Under the pieces are notes generated by a model, which was given only the letters and a program-made list of their open reading frames with translations, did not search any database and had not been told where the DNA came from. DNA of 38,066 nt, from NCBI RefSeq assembly GCF_000986785.1, contig NZ_LAYY01000034.1, positions 1 to 38,066 of the forward strand, given 5' to 3'. This document shows, in pieces, positions 23,568-34,146 of this stretch. Numbering within the stretch: the stretch's first letter is position 1; each line of letters starts with the position of its first letter. The translations under genes were made by a program, and so were the position numbers. The DNA comes from Mesobacillus campisalis. GTDB lineage: Bacteria; Bacillota; Bacilli; Bacillales; Cytobacillaceae.

Positions 23568-25175
23568 TTATTTATCTTTGTAAACAAAATAATCAAAGTC
23601 TGCATGCAATCCTTCTCCTGATGTATCCTGGCATTGCATTCCGACAAAGGCCCCTGTGAAAAATCCGCCTCCCTGGATATAATCATCGGACAGCTTGTAA
23701 GAGTGGAAGGCATGGGGAATCCTGTCCCATTCCTTGCCATCGAATGAGTAGGAGTAAGAGTAAGTACTCGTTTCCACATCGACTCTGAGATAGACATATT
23801 CCACATCCTGGGGTATGGAAATTTCCTGCCCCAATAACGGGTGGCTGTAGCTGAAATTATCATTTGCTGTCAGGTCCAGTATTCTTCCTTTTTCCTCATG
23901 CCAGGTAATCTGGAGTGCGGTCCAGTTCTGTGTATTGTAGTAGTTTACCAGACCGGCTGCCTGCTGGAAGGATTCAGGCCTGAAGGAGACCTTCGTTTCT
24001 GCCGTAAAATTAAAATGCTGCCAGCGCCTAGCAATAAAAGCCTGGGTAAATTTCGAAGTCAGGGATTCACGGCCATATAAGCGTAAATGTCCCGGATTGT
24101 CTTTAAGCGAGACGATTTCTTCTCCCAGAGGAATTCTCAAGCTTTGAAAATGAAGATTGAGGTCTTCGGAATCGAATTCATCTTTTTCCGGATAATCCCG
24201 TTCCCAAACCACTTCTTCGATGTTCGGCCCCTGAATCTCAAGCGAAGGCTGGTTATCGCCAACCACATATGGCCAATCGTTCTTCCATTCCAGACGCTGA
24301 ATCGCTGTCTCCCGGCCGAGCGGGCAGAAACCACGCGGGTCCAGAAGAGGCTGGTCTTCCCTTGGCAGCGGGCGGCCTGTCAGGTGGACCAGGAACCATT
24401 CATCCGTATGTGTCTGGACAATAGAAGCATGGCCGGCTTTCTGCAAAGGATTCCTCGGGTAAGGCATCGAGGTGATTAACGGATTTTCCGGATGTACCTC
24501 ATATGGCCCCCAGAGGTCTTTTGAACGTGCAATGGTTGCCTGGTGATCGTACTTTGTGCCGCCTTCAATCGTCAATAAATAATAATAGCCATTGATTTTA
24601 TACAAATGAGGCGCTTCGGTCAGCTTAACATCGGTTCCTTTGAAAATAACCTGTTTTTTGCCGACCAGCTTTTTCTCGTCGACGCTGTATTCCTGCAGAA
24701 CAATACCATAAAAATTATGATGGCCGTATCGGTGGTCCCACATCATGTTGACGAAGTATTTTCTGCCATCCTCATCATGGAATAGGGAAGGGTCAAATCC
24801 CGAACTGTTCATATGAATCGGCTCGGACCATTCACCATCAATTGTGTCACAGGTAACAAGATAGTTATGGCCGTCTTTCCATTGGCCTTCCGTTACTTTT
24901 ACATCAGTATAAATCAGCCAGAACTTTCCGTCGCTGTAGGAAAGGGCAGGGGCCCAGATGCCGCCCGAGTCGGGATTGCCCATCATGTTCAGCTGGCTGA
25001 GGCGGTTTAGCGGCCTTGAAACGAGACGCCAGTTTTTTAAATCCCTGGAATGGTAGATGCCGACACCGGGAAACCATTCAAAAGTGGAAACGGCAATATA
25101 GTAGTCTTCGCCCGCACGGCAAATCGAAGGATCTGGATTAAACCCTGTTAAAATAGGGTTCTGGATGGTTGACAT
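23568..25175 (-). CDS. xynB: GH43 beta-xylosidase (XynB type)
   Basis: A 535-residue cytoplasmic beta-xylosidase with a five-bladed propeller and a C-terminal beta-sandwich (from about 330). The base is Asp15 (FNPDPSI), the pKa-modulating residue Asp128 (GFDPSLF) and the acid Glu187 (LTEAPHL), all in place and at the usual positions for this subfamily. No signal peptide, so it cuts imported xylo-oligosaccharides to xylose. I chose ATG 25175 since GAGGTG lies 8 nt before it; GTG 25184 overlaps that site. It lies 81 bp downstream of xylR with a cre site between, so it may be read with xylR or from its own start. Confidence 0.93.
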   Translation of the reverse strand: MSTIQNPILTGFNPDPSICRAGEDYYIAVSTFEWFPGVGIYHSRDLKNWRLVSRPLNRLSQLNMMGNPDSGGIWAPALSYSDGKFWLIYTDVKVTEGQWKDGHNYLVTCDTIDGEWSEPIHMNSSGFDPSLFHDEDGRKYFVNMMWDHRYGHHNFYGIVLQEYSVDEKKLVGKKQVIFKGTDVKLTEAPHLYKINGYYYLLTIEGGTKYDHQATIARSKDLWGPYEVHPENPLITSMPYPRNPLQKAGHASIVQTHTDEWFLVHLTGRPLPREDQPLLDPRGFCPLGRETAIQRLEWKNDWPYVVGDNQPSLEIQGPNIEEVVWERDYPEKDEFDSEDLNLHFQSLRIPLGEEIVSLKDNPGHLRLYGRESLTSKFTQAFIARRWQHFNFTAETKVSFRPESFQQAAGLVNYYNTQNWTALQITWHEEKGRILDLTANDNFSYSHPLLGQEISIPQDVEYVYLRVDVETSTYSYSYSFDGKEWDRIPHAFHSYKLSDDYIQGGGFFTGAFVGMQCQDTSGEGLHADFDYFVYKDK

Positions 25176-25202
25176 TACATTCACCTCGAGTGATTTTATA
25201 AA

Positions 25203-25217
25203 AGATTACGCTTACAA
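25203..25217 (-). promoter_or_regulatory. cre site before the beta-xylosidase gene
   Basis: On the minus strand TTGTAAGCGTAATCT matches the cre consensus WTGNAANCGNWNNCW at every position. It is 28 bp before the gene start, fitting CcpA repression. Confidence 0.7.
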
Positions 25218-25230
25218 ACCAAGATGGGGA

Positions 25231-25256
25231 GGGCCATCCTGGAAAACAGATGGCCC
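25231..25256. other. Hairpin between xylR and the beta-xylosidase gene
   Basis: GGGCCATC pairs with GATGGCCC around a 10-nt loop right after the xylR stop. No T-run follows on the minus strand, so it may process or stabilise the mRNA rather than end it. Confidence 0.5.
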
Positions 25257-26459
25257 CTAGAGGGCGGAAGCCTCGTCGCTCAGGCTGCTTTTTATAAACT
25301 GTTCCGTAGCAAAAGCGGCAACGCCTAAAGCGGCGGAATAGGCCAGCAAATCGGAGAAGCTGATTTTCAGGTCCTTTTGGCTGAACCAAAGCGTCTGATT
25401 TTCTATCCATTGGTGTATAGGGGGGATCAGCCATGTTTTGGCCGAGGCAATGCGGTTTCCGATAATCACCAGGTCCGGATTGAAGGCATGGATAATGTTA
25501 TTGATTCCGACACCGAGATATCTTCCTGCCTTATCCAATACATCGAGGGCCTTGGCATCTCCTGTTTTTGCCAATTCAATGATGGTTTGCAGGGAAGCAT
25601 TGTTCTCCTCCTCACCATTTTTCAGGCCAGCTGACCGTGCTTCTTGCAGTAAAAACTTTTCAGAAGCATAAAGCTCCCAGCATCCTCTGTTTCCGCATTC
25701 GCATGTTGGCCCATTTACGTCGATTGTCATATGGCCGAGCTCGCCGGAAAATCCATTATTGCCGCGATAAAGCTTACCATTTAAAATAAGGCCCACACCG
25801 ATTCCAACGCCCACACTAACATAGATGATATTATCAAAGGTTTTGCCGGCACCAAATTTTTTCTCGCCGTATGCCCCTGCGTTCGCTTCGTTTTCAATAA
25901 TGACAGGCACCCCATATTTTTCTTCCACCGCCGGTTTTAAATGAACATTCCGCCAGTTGAGATTTGGAGCCAGAAGGATATCATTTTCCTTATTGACAAT
26001 CCCGGGAACGCCAATTCCTATTCCGACAATCCCATATGGGCTCTTTGGAGCAGCTGCAATAAGAGCATCAATAATATGGAATAATTCCATTAATATTTCA
26101 TCATAGTCCAGGCCGGTGAATCCTGTCTGTTTTTCCACGCAAATATTTCCATTTAAATCTGTCAGGACACCGAGAATATAATTGACTCCCAGGTCAATTC
26201 CTACTGAATACCCTGCCAACTGGTTGAAATGCAGCATCACTGGGCGGCGTCCTCCGCTGGATTTTCCTGGCCCTGACTCATTAATCAGGTTTTCAATAAT
26301 CAATTCGTTTACCAATGAAGAAACAGTTCCTTTATTCAATCCCGTTATCCCCGCGATATCTGCCCTCGAAATGGGGGAGTGCTCGATGATTTTTTCAAGA
26401 ACGAGCGTTTTATTTTCCACTTTTACAACATGCTGATTCCATGTTTTATTGGCTTTCAA
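25257..26459 (-). CDS. xylR: Xylose repressor XylR (ROK family)
   Basis: A 400-residue ROK-family regulator. The N-terminal winged helix (about 15-75, SPISRADIAGITGLNKGTVSSLV) binds DNA. The sugar-binding ROK domain follows, with GYSVGIDLGVNYI, ENEANAGAYGEK, GELGHMT and the zinc motif CECGNRGCWELYASE. It agrees closely with what I recall of B. subtilis XylR. The likely start is TTG 26459, with GAGGTG 7 nt upstream; ATGs at 26477 and 26498 have no such site. It should release its operators when xylose is present. Four operator-like sites occur in the window, one on its own promoter. Confidence 0.92.
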   Translation of the reverse strand: MKANKTWNQHVVKVENKTLVLEKIIEHSPISRADIAGITGLNKGTVSSLVNELIIENLINESGPGKSSGGRRPVMLHFNQLAGYSVGIDLGVNYILGVLTDLNGNICVEKQTGFTGLDYDEILMELFHIIDALIAAAPKSPYGIVGIGIGVPGIVNKENDILLAPNLNWRNVHLKPAVEEKYGVPVIIENEANAGAYGEKKFGAGKTFDNIIYVSVGVGIGVGLILNGKLYRGNNGFSGELGHMTIDVNGPTCECGNRGCWELYASEKFLLQEARSAGLKNGEEENNASLQTIIELAKTGDAKALDVLDKAGRYLGVGINNIIHAFNPDLVIIGNRIASAKTWLIPPIHQWIENQTLWFSQKDLKISFSDLLAYSAALGVAAFATEQFIKSSLSDEASAL

Positions 26460-26509
26460 CCGTTTCACCTCTTTCATTCTCTTTTTATAGTATAGCATGT
26501 ACTTAACCT

Positions 26510-26538
26510 ATTATATACTTAGTTTATTCGCTAGACAA
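26510..26538 (-). promoter_or_regulatory. Promoter of xylR
   Basis: On the minus strand TTGTCT (26538-26533), 17-bp spacer, perfect TATAAT (26515-26510). It overlaps the operator at 26519-26543, indicating self-control. Confidence 0.75.
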
Positions 26539-26543
26539 ACGAT
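26519..26543 (-). promoter_or_regulatory. XylR operator on its own promoter
   Basis: TTAGTTT-N11-AAACGAT on the plus strand, the same 7-N11-7 spacing as the other sites; the outer right arm is less well conserved. It lies over the -35 and spacer. Confidence 0.65.
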
Positions 26544-26693
26544 GTTATAACTTCTCTTTGCTGTTCACTCTTCTGGGTCAGGGAAGAGCGGTTGATATTT
26601 CCTTATCTTCCCATCATGCTATAATGATAAATATTCAGTTTATTTGAGCGACCTTCAAATTGGTTAGTTCAGGAGAAGGGGGAATGGATAAAT

Positions 26694-27782
26694 ATGGATG
26701 AGAAGTGGAAGTCTTTTTTGACCGCATTGGGCCTATCCATTCTGGCGGGCCTTTTATTCAATAGTCTCCACGTTCCGCTGCCCTGGCTTTTAGGATCGCT
26801 ATTGGCGGTGTCGGCCGGGCAGATTGTGGCGAAAACATCATTTTATATGCCTCGCTGGCTTTTTACCGCTGCTTTGCTTATATTAGGCTATATGTTGGGA
26901 GCTGCCTTTACAAAGGAAGCCGCTGTGCAGGTGGTCAGACACTTCCCTTTCATGCTGGCCGGAACCATCCTTACGCTTGCCATTTCCATCGGGCTCGGCC
27001 TGGTGACAGCCCGCAGTGCCAAACTTGATCTTGAGAGCGCGGTCCTGGGGAGTGTGCCCGGCGGGCTGGCGCAAATGCTGGTCATCAGCCGGGAAATGAA
27101 GGGGATCAACCAGACCATCGTGGTCTTTTTACAAGTGATTCGCCTTTTATCCGTTGTCCTATTGGTACCGTTTTTAACAGTATATGGAATCGAGAGCAGC
27201 CATGAGGGATCCCAGGCGCTGCTGCCTACTGGGGAGAATGCCGGATTGCTACGGTATATGGGGTATATCTTGGCCGCTTTACTAGGGTACATCGCAGCGA
27301 AACAGGCCAAATTGCCAAACAGCATCCTCACCGGCCCACTTATTGGTGTCGCCCTTGTCTCGATTGTGGGCGGCGGGCATGCACCAGAACTGCCGCCGCT
27401 GGTCATTGTGCTTTCCCAGATTGTAATGGGAATTAACCTCGGACTGAATGTTCATCCGCAAATGCTTGGAAATATCCGCAAATTTGGCCTCGTTTCGATT
27501 GGAGGCAGTGTACTGCTGGTTGTTGCCTCATTGCTGATTGCCCTGGCCTTGGTCTCTGTCACCTCCATGGGACTGGCGACGGCCTTCCTTGGCATGGCAC
27601 CGGGCGGCATTGCTGAAATGGGGTTGACCGCTGCCGTCGTTAAGGCTGATTTGTCGATGGTAAGCGGCTACCAATTGTTCAGGCTATTGTTTATCTTGTT
27701 TATTGTTGTTCCGCTTTTGCAACGGTGGATAAAGAAGAGACAGAAGCAGAAAATCAGAGCCGGAATTGCCCGGACACCATGA
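26694..27782 (+). CDS. AbrB-family membrane protein
   Basis: A 362-residue polytopic protein with about ten helices, made of two similar halves. Each half has the marker of the AbrB duplication family: SVPGGLAQM (about 122-130) and MAPGGIAEMGLTA (about 302-314). The family is often annotated as ammonia-monooxygenase regulators, a historical label; a transport role is more likely but unproven. AGGAGAAGGGGG lies about 11 nt before the ATG. It is divergent from xylR and is followed closely by a sugar acetyltransferase gene on the same strand. Confidence 0.8.
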   Translation: MDEKWKSFLTALGLSILAGLLFNSLHVPLPWLLGSLLAVSAGQIVAKTSFYMPRWLFTAALLILGYMLGAAFTKEAAVQVVRHFPFMLAGTILTLAISIGLGLVTARSAKLDLESAVLGSVPGGLAQMLVISREMKGINQTIVVFLQVIRLLSVVLLVPFLTVYGIESSHEGSQALLPTGENAGLLRYMGYILAALLGYIAAKQAKLPNSILTGPLIGVALVSIVGGGHAPELPPLVIVLSQIVMGINLGLNVHPQMLGNIRKFGLVSIGGSVLLVVASLLIALALVSVTSMGLATAFLGMAPGGIAEMGLTAAVVKADLSMVSGYQLFRLLFILFIVVPLLQRWIKKRQKQKIRAGIARTP

Positions 27783-27805
27783 AATGACTCAAAGGAGTTT
27801 TGTCC

Positions 27806-28366
27806 ATGAAAACCGAAAAACAAAAAATGATGAATGGTGAAATGTATAATCCGGCCGATCCGGAACTGGTTAAGGACCGTGAAAATGCAAGGCGGCAAGT
27901 CCGTCTTTTCAACCAATCGCTGGAGACAGAAACCGAAACAAGGGCAAATCTCCTTAAATCCTTGTTCGGTTCTACGGGAGAGAACATTAACATTGAACCC
28001 TCCTTCCGATGTGATTACGGCTACAATATTCACACAGGTGAAAACTTTTATGCCAACTTTGACTGCATCATCCTTGATGTATGTGAAGTCCGTTTCGGGG
28101 ACAATTGCATGCTGGCACCTGGCGTACATATATACACGGCGACACACCCGCTGCACCCTGATGTAAGGAATTCAGGTCGCGAGTATGGAAAGCCGGTGAT
28201 TATTGGGAACAATGTCTGGATCGGCGGGGGAGCCATTATCAATCCGGGAGTAAGGATCGGCGATAATGCTGTCATTGCTTCAGGGGCGGTCGTCACCAAG
28301 GATGTTCCGGAAAATGTTGTGGTCGGCGGGAATCCGGCGAAAATCATCAGGCAAATTGATATCTAA
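27806..28366 (+). CDS. maa: Maltose O-acetyltransferase-like (left-handed beta-helix)
   Basis: A 186-residue acetyl-CoA-dependent sugar O-acetyltransferase. The N-terminal Maa domain reads [21 protein letters not shown], and hexapeptide repeats fill the rest, with the catalytic His in the [12 protein letters not shown] loop and [17 protein letters not shown]. It acetylates glucose, maltose or other glucosides, perhaps to detoxify surplus sugar. ATG 27806 is chosen since AAAGGAG lies 8 nt upstream; a TTG at 27800 is too near. It starts 23 bp after the AbrB-like gene and is probably co-transcribed. Confidence 0.9.
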   Translation: MKTEKQKMMNGEMYNPADPELVKDRENARRQVRLFNQSLETETETRANLLKSLFGSTGENINIEPSFRCDYGYNIHTGENFYANFDCIILDVCEVRFGDNCMLAPGVHIYTATHPLHPDVRNSGREYGKPVIIGNNVWIGGGAIINPGVRIGDNAVIASGAVVTKDVPENVVVGGNPAKIIRQIDI

Positions 28367-28371
28367 GTTAA

Positions 28372-28408
28372 AAATTCCTGCTTCCGAGGTGAAGCCGGGA
28401 TTTTTTAT
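28372..28408 (+). terminator. Terminator after the acetyltransferase gene
   Basis: AATTCCTGCTTC pairs with GAAGCCGGGATT (two G-T pairs) around a 6-nt loop, then T6. Confidence 0.75.
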
Positions 28409-28563
28409 GTCAATGAATGTGACACGAAAGGCGGCTGTCGGGCAAGTCGCAAAATATAATGCTTGCAATAAGGTGGAGTTCATGGTAACTTTAATCCATA
28501 CTTAACCAATCGGAATAATTAAAATTGAAACCCGTCCTAAAAAGGCACAAGGAGGAAATCATC

Positions 28564-29325
28564 ATGCACGAAAGATTCCCGGTGATTAGTGGAGCAGAGT
28601 CGCTTTATATAGAAGGAAATGAAATAGGCATATTGATTTCCCATGGGTTCCTTGGAACGCCCCAAAGTGTAAGGTTCCTCGGTGAGAAGCTCGCCAATTA
28701 TGGATATACAGTTTCCGCTCCAAGGTTGAAGGGCCACGGCACAAGCTATCTGGATATTGAGAAATGCACGGAGGAAGACTGGTTTGCCTCGTTGGAAAAG
28801 GCGTACCTGGACCTGAAAAAGCGGTGCAAGACCATATTCGTGATGGGCCAATCCATGGGTGGAGCTTTAACCTTGTGGCTGGCCAGCAAGTATCGTGAAA
28901 TAGACGGTATCATTTTAATCAATGCAGCATTAAGTCTTCCATCGTACGAGTATTTAAGAAATGCAGCTTCGCCAAGGTACCTTGGTGAAGGGAAGCCGGA
29001 TATAAAGGCTGAGAATGTATTTGAAATCACCTATGATAAAGTTCCGTTAAAAGCGATCCATCAGCTGCAAAATATTATGGATAAGACGCCGGCTGTGCTG
29101 GCCCAAGTTCATTGCCCGGTATTGGCAATCAAGTCGGCGGTCGACAATGTCGTCCCGCCCAAAAACACCGACTATATTATGGGGAATATTAAATCAACTA
29201 CAAAGAAAATGATTGTTTTGCAAAACTCTTACCATGTTGCGAGCATGGACAATGACAAGGAGCAAATTGCCGAGGAAACCCACATGTTCATGCAGCAGCG
29301 GATTGCCCGGATTGTGAAGGCATAG
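28564..29325 (+). CDS. Carboxylesterase, Est30-like
   Basis: A 253-residue alpha/beta hydrolase of the Bacillus/Geobacillus Est30 carboxylesterase or monoacylglycerol-lipase family. The oxyanion part is SHGFLGTP (26-33), the nucleophile Ser97 in GQSMGG, the acid Asp194 (SAVDNVVPP) and the base His224 (NSYHVASMD). No signal peptide: cytosolic. ATG 28564 has AAGGAGG 6-7 nt upstream; an upstream in-frame start adds only basic residues before the family N-terminus. It stands alone between two terminators. Natural substrate unknown; family members prefer short and medium acyl esters. Confidence 0.88.
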   Translation: MHERFPVISGAESLYIEGNEIGILISHGFLGTPQSVRFLGEKLANYGYTVSAPRLKGHGTSYLDIEKCTEEDWFASLEKAYLDLKKRCKTIFVMGQSMGGALTLWLASKYREIDGIILINAALSLPSYEYLRNAASPRYLGEGKPDIKAENVFEITYDKVPLKAIHQLQNIMDKTPAVLAQVHCPVLAIKSAVDNVVPPKNTDYIMGNIKSTTKKMIVLQNSYHVASMDNDKEQIAEETHMFMQQRIARIVKA

Positions 29326-29334
29326 GGAGAATGG

Positions 29335-29368
29335 AAAAAGAAGCAAGGCAGCTGGCTTGCTTCTTTTT
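29335..29368. terminator. Bidirectional terminator
   Basis: AAAAAGAAGCAAG pairs perfectly with CTTGCTTCTTTTT around an 8-nt loop. It ends the esterase gene and the convergent small gene. Confidence 0.88.
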
Positions 29369-29372
29369 GCTG

Positions 29373-29720
29373 TTAATTCAATTTTATCGGTGTATTTAAA
29401 TCATACGAATCACGGTAGGAGCGATAGGAGACGAATGGCTCTCCATTCGCATAGCCATCGAGCTGCAAGACGCGGGAACCATTAGTTTCCAAATAGAAAT
29501 TTTCATTTCCAGCCTGCAGCTTGTAAAATGAATAGCTGATGCCAAGCAGCTCCTTTTTGCTGACTTGTGTGTCTGGATGGGTTCTGATAAAATCCGCCAG
29601 CTGCTGTACGGTCGCGGAAGGGATATCCGCCAGCTGGTAGTAGGCTTCCTTTATGTTGGCTTTGACTTTGCTCACTGCGTTCATCGCTTTGTCTTTTAGT
29701 TTGTTTTTATTTTTACCCAT
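29373..29720 (-). CDS. Hypothetical protein, 115 residues
   Basis: A small soluble protein with a very basic start (MGKNKNKLKDKAMNAVSKVK) that can form an amphipathic helix, then a mixed alpha/beta part rich in Tyr (YRSYRDSYDLN near the end). No membrane helix and no export signal. GAGGAGTG lies about 6 nt before the ATG, and it shares a bidirectional terminator with the esterase gene, so it looks real. I do not recognise the family and its neighbours give no clue to function. Confidence 0.75.
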   Translation of the reverse strand: MGKNKNKLKDKAMNAVSKVKANIKEAYYQLADIPSATVQQLADFIRTHPDTQVSKKELLGISYSFYKLQAGNENFYLETNGSRVLQLDGYANGEPFVSYRSYRDSYDLNTPIKLN

Positions 29721-29853
29721 TTGATCACTCCTCAGTTCTCTGTTTATTAAGCATATTTCCCAGGAACAGGGAGATTAAACGAAAAAGCTTTTTCCAGGAC
29801 TTTTCCTGTATTCACCTATAGGCCCGGGGATGACAATGATGTCTAGTTCCTGA

Positions 29854-29882
29854 TTGTTATTTTTGTAGTTAGCATCTATCAT
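29854..29882 (+). promoter_or_regulatory. Predicted promoter of glpP
   Basis: TTGTTA (29854-29859), 17-bp spacer, TATCAT (29877-29882). About 30 nt before the start codon. Confidence 0.55.
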
Positions 29883-29913
29883 GGATACATAGTAACGGAA
29901 GAGGTTGAGAAAG

Positions 29914-30459
29914 ATGAATCAAAAAATTCTCCCTGCTTGTTCAAATATGAAGGATTTTGAGCGCTTCTTAACAAGCCCTTATGAATTAGGCGTATTTCTC
30001 GAGATGCATGTCGCCCAGCTGAAGAATGTAAGTGCCATGGCCGAGGCGCATGGCAAGAAGATGCTTTACCATGTCGACATGATCCAGGGCATCAAAAGTG
30101 ATGATTACTCCACCGAATTTATCTGCCAGGAGTACAAGCCATATGGATTGATTTCAACTAAATCCAATGTCATTCTAAAGGCAAGGCAGAAAGGAATCCT
30201 GGCCGTACAAAGGGTATTTTTGCTTGATTCACATGCACTGGAGAAAAGCTATAAGCTGATTAAAAAAACACAGCCTGACTTTATCGAAGTCCTCCCTGGG
30301 GCAATGCCTCATTTGATTGCGGAAGTGAGGGAAGTGGCGGGGATTCCCCTTTTCGCCGGGGGGTTCATCCGCAGCGTGGAAGATGTGGAAAATGCCTTAA
30401 ATGCTGGTGCCGTTGCAGTCACCACATCGCAAAAGGATATTTGGAAGTATTACTCGTAG
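29914..30459 (+). CDS. glpP: Glycerol-3-phosphate-responsive antiterminator GlpP
   Basis: A 181-residue TIM-barrel RNA-binding regulator. Typical parts are [45 protein letters not shown] and the phosphate-binding end [22 protein letters not shown]. With glycerol-3-phosphate bound it lets transcription pass the terminators in front of glpK and glpD; both are seen downstream (30564-30634, 32289-32352). ATG 29914 is chosen, with GGAAGAGG 9 nt upstream, over TTG 29905, which overlaps the site. A cre-bearing promoter follows. Confidence 0.93.
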   Translation: MNQKILPACSNMKDFERFLTSPYELGVFLEMHVAQLKNVSAMAEAHGKKMLYHVDMIQGIKSDDYSTEFICQEYKPYGLISTKSNVILKARQKGILAVQRVFLLDSHALEKSYKLIKKTQPDFIEVLPGAMPHLIAEVREVAGIPLFAGGFIRSVEDVENALNAGAVAVTTSQKDIWKYYS

Positions 30460-30509
30460 GCAGAATTCTTTATTGGCATGCTGTAAAAAGAAAATATAAG
30501 GCAAAACCG

Positions 30510-30538
30510 TTTACAGCGCTTTCAAAATTATTTATACT
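30510..30538 (+). promoter_or_regulatory. glpK promoter with overlapping cre site
   Basis: TTTACA (30510-30515), 17-bp spacer, TATACT (30533-30538). TTACAGCGCTTTCA at 30511-30524 is a cre in reverse sense with one mismatch. CcpA bound there would cover the -35. Confidence 0.7.
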
Positions 30539-30563
30539 GCAGGTAACAAGTTAAGAAACGTGA

Positions 30564-30634
30564 AGGAGATGGGGAGATTCACACAGACACGCCAGATTTT
30601 TTGAGCGCCTGCTGTGAACTTCCCATTCTTTTTT
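30564..30634 (+). promoter_or_regulatory. GlpP-controlled leader terminator before glpK
   Basis: A long hairpin: ATGGG and TTCACA on the left pair with TGTGAA and CCCAT on the right (30569-30626), then T6 at 30629-30634. Its 5' edge AGGAGATGGGGAGATTC closely matches AGGAGATCTGGAGAGAC in front of glpD. This shared box before each terminator is the likely GlpP target. Confidence 0.75.
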
Positions 30635-30635
30635 G

Positions 30636-32223
<1,588 letters not shown>

Positions 32224-32288
32224 GCGGAACACAAATATTTCATTTTATTGAAAAATCTGATACACTATTAATAAGTTAATAAATCGGC

Positions 32289-32352
32289 AGGAGATCTGGA
32301 GAGACCGCAAAGCATTACCGCTAGTAAGGTAATGTTCTTTGCGGTCTCTTTT
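32289..32352 (+). promoter_or_regulatory. GlpP-controlled leader terminator before glpD
   Basis: GAGACCGCAAAG-CATTACC pairs with GGTAATG-TT-CTTTGCGGTCTC around an 8-nt loop, then four T (32301-32351). The box AGGAGATCTGGAGAGAC (32289-32305) overlaps the left arm and resembles the one before glpK. Antitermination by GlpP would open the stem. Confidence 0.8.
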
Positions 32353-32373
32353 CCTGTTCAAGGAGGAAATAAT

Positions 32374-34026
32374 GTGTTTACAAATCTAAAACGCACCAAA
32401 ATCATTTCCCATTTAAAACAGAATACATTTGATTTGCTCGTAATCGGCGGAGGAATCACCGGCGCTGGAATCGCCTTGGATGCGGCGACACGCGGAATCA
32501 AAACAGCCATTGTCGATATGCAGGATTTTGCAGCAGGTACATCAAGCCGCTCAACCAAACTTGTTCACGGCGGCCTTCGATATCTAAAGCAATTGGACAT
32601 CAAGGTAGTGGCCGAAGTGGGCAAGGAAAGGGCGATAGTTTATGAAAACGGTCCGCATGTAACAACCCCTGAATGGATGCTGCTGCCTTTCCACAAGGGA
32701 GGCACATTCGGCAGCTTCTCCACCTCGATTGGCCTAAAGGTGTACGATTTCCTGGCGGGGGTCAAAAAAAGTGAACGCCGGAAAATGCTGTCCAGGGAGG
32801 AAACGCTTCAGAGAGAGCCGCTTGTAAAAAAGCAGGGACTAAAAGGCGGAGGCTATTATGTAGAGTACCGCACCGACGATGCAAGGCTGACGATGGAAGT
32901 CATGAAAGCTGCGGTTGCAAACGGAGCCGCGGCACTAAACTATTCCAAGGCAGAGGAACTGATTATCGAGAATGGCGTGCTGACGGGAGTGGTTGTGAAA
33001 GACCAGCTGACGGGGGAGGAATACCGGGTACAGGCCAGGAAGATTATCAATGCAGCAGGTCCCTGGGTCGATACGATTCGAGAGAAGGATGGATCCAGGA
33101 AAGGCAAGACATTAATTTTGTCCAAAGGGGTCCATATTGTCATCGACCAGTCCCGGTTTCCGCTTAAACAGGCTGTTTATTTTGATACTCCTGACAAGAG
33201 GATGGTGTTTGCCATTCCAAGGAATGGAAAAACCTATGTTGGCACCACGGATACTTTTTACGATCAGGATAAAGCCGATCCAAAGATGACCCGGAGCGAT
33301 ATGGATTATTTAATCAATGCGATTAATTATATGTTCCCTGATGTAAAGGCCTCCCAGGGAGATGTGGAGTCGAGCTGGGCTGGAATCAGGCCACTCATTC
33401 ATGAGGAAGGAAAAGGACCTTCGGAAATCTCGCGGAAAGATGAAATTTGGGAATCACATACTGGGCTTATCACCATTGCCGGCGGAAAATTGACCGGTTA
33501 CAGGAAAATGGCTGAAACCATTGTAGATCTTGTGGCGAAGAAGCTTCAAGCAGAAGAAGGCAAGAGTTATCCGCCAGCGCGAACGAAGCAACTACCGATA
33601 TCGGGAGGAGATTTCGGCGGGTCCGGGAAGTTTGCGGCATTCATTGAATCCGCCACAGTCCAAGGCATGGAGGCTGGATTTTCAAAAGAGGAGGCCAAGC
33701 ACCTTGCCGCCTTCTACGGCTCGAACGCAACTGCTGTTTTTGACTTGGCGAGCCGGGGACGACCAGACGTTGAGAATTACTCCATCCCATTGGGCACCTA
33801 TGCCAAACTCGTGTATGCCATAGAGCAGGAATGGGCCGCTACCCTTGTTGATTTTTATTTTAGAAGAACTGGGGACCTGCTGTTTGATATTGAAAATGTC
33901 CGCCTGACAAGGGAAGCTGTCACAGCATATATGGCAGATGCATTTAATTGGACGGCAGCCGAAATAGAAAAACATGTGAATGAACTGGAGGAGGAAATGC
34001 ACAAAGCCACTACTCCTGAAGAATGA
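32374..34026 (+). CDS. glpD: Aerobic glycerol-3-phosphate dehydrogenase
   Basis: A 550-residue FAD enzyme oxidising glycerol-3-phosphate to dihydroxyacetone phosphate at the membrane, passing electrons to menaquinone. The FAD-binding [10 protein letters not shown] motif is near the start, followed by [23 protein letters not shown] and [13 protein letters not shown]. The start is GTG 32374 ([10 protein letters not shown]), 7 nt after AGGAGG. An ATG two bases earlier in another frame would yield only five codons. An upstream in-frame ATG (32332) lies inside the terminator stem and is not credible. Confidence 0.95.
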   Translation: MFTNLKRTKIISHLKQNTFDLLVIGGGITGAGIALDAATRGIKTAIVDMQDFAAGTSSRSTKLVHGGLRYLKQLDIKVVAEVGKERAIVYENGPHVTTPEWMLLPFHKGGTFGSFSTSIGLKVYDFLAGVKKSERRKMLSREETLQREPLVKKQGLKGGGYYVEYRTDDARLTMEVMKAAVANGAAALNYSKAEELIIENGVLTGVVVKDQLTGEEYRVQARKIINAAGPWVDTIREKDGSRKGKTLILSKGVHIVIDQSRFPLKQAVYFDTPDKRMVFAIPRNGKTYVGTTDTFYDQDKADPKMTRSDMDYLINAINYMFPDVKASQGDVESSWAGIRPLIHEEGKGPSEISRKDEIWESHTGLITIAGGKLTGYRKMAETIVDLVAKKLQAEEGKSYPPARTKQLPISGGDFGGSGKFAAFIESATVQGMEAGFSKEEAKHLAAFYGSNATAVFDLASRGRPDVENYSIPLGTYAKLVYAIEQEWAATLVDFYFRRTGDLLFDIENVRLTREAVTAYMADAFNWTAAEIEKHVNELEEEMHKATTPEE

Positions 34027-34088
34027 CCATAAACTTGCTGATTGGAGTCAATCATCTTAAAAAGATATTAATATGCAATTCGTTAGAT

Positions 34089-34122
34089 AAAACCCCCGTT
34101 CCTGCTAAAAATGGGGGTTTTT
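34089..34122. terminator. Bidirectional terminator after glpD
   Basis: AAAACCCCC pairs with GGGGGTTTT around a 15-nt loop, followed by T residues. It also ends the convergent MFS gene. Confidence 0.8.
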
Positions 34123-34146
34123 AATGGCCTTATGAGAAGGCGGAAT

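Noticed and set aside
26664-26688. A fifth XylR operator before the AbrB-like gene
   Set aside because: TTAGTTC matches the left arm, but the right arm at the correct distance (GAATGGA) fits at only four of seven positions and overlaps the ribosome site.
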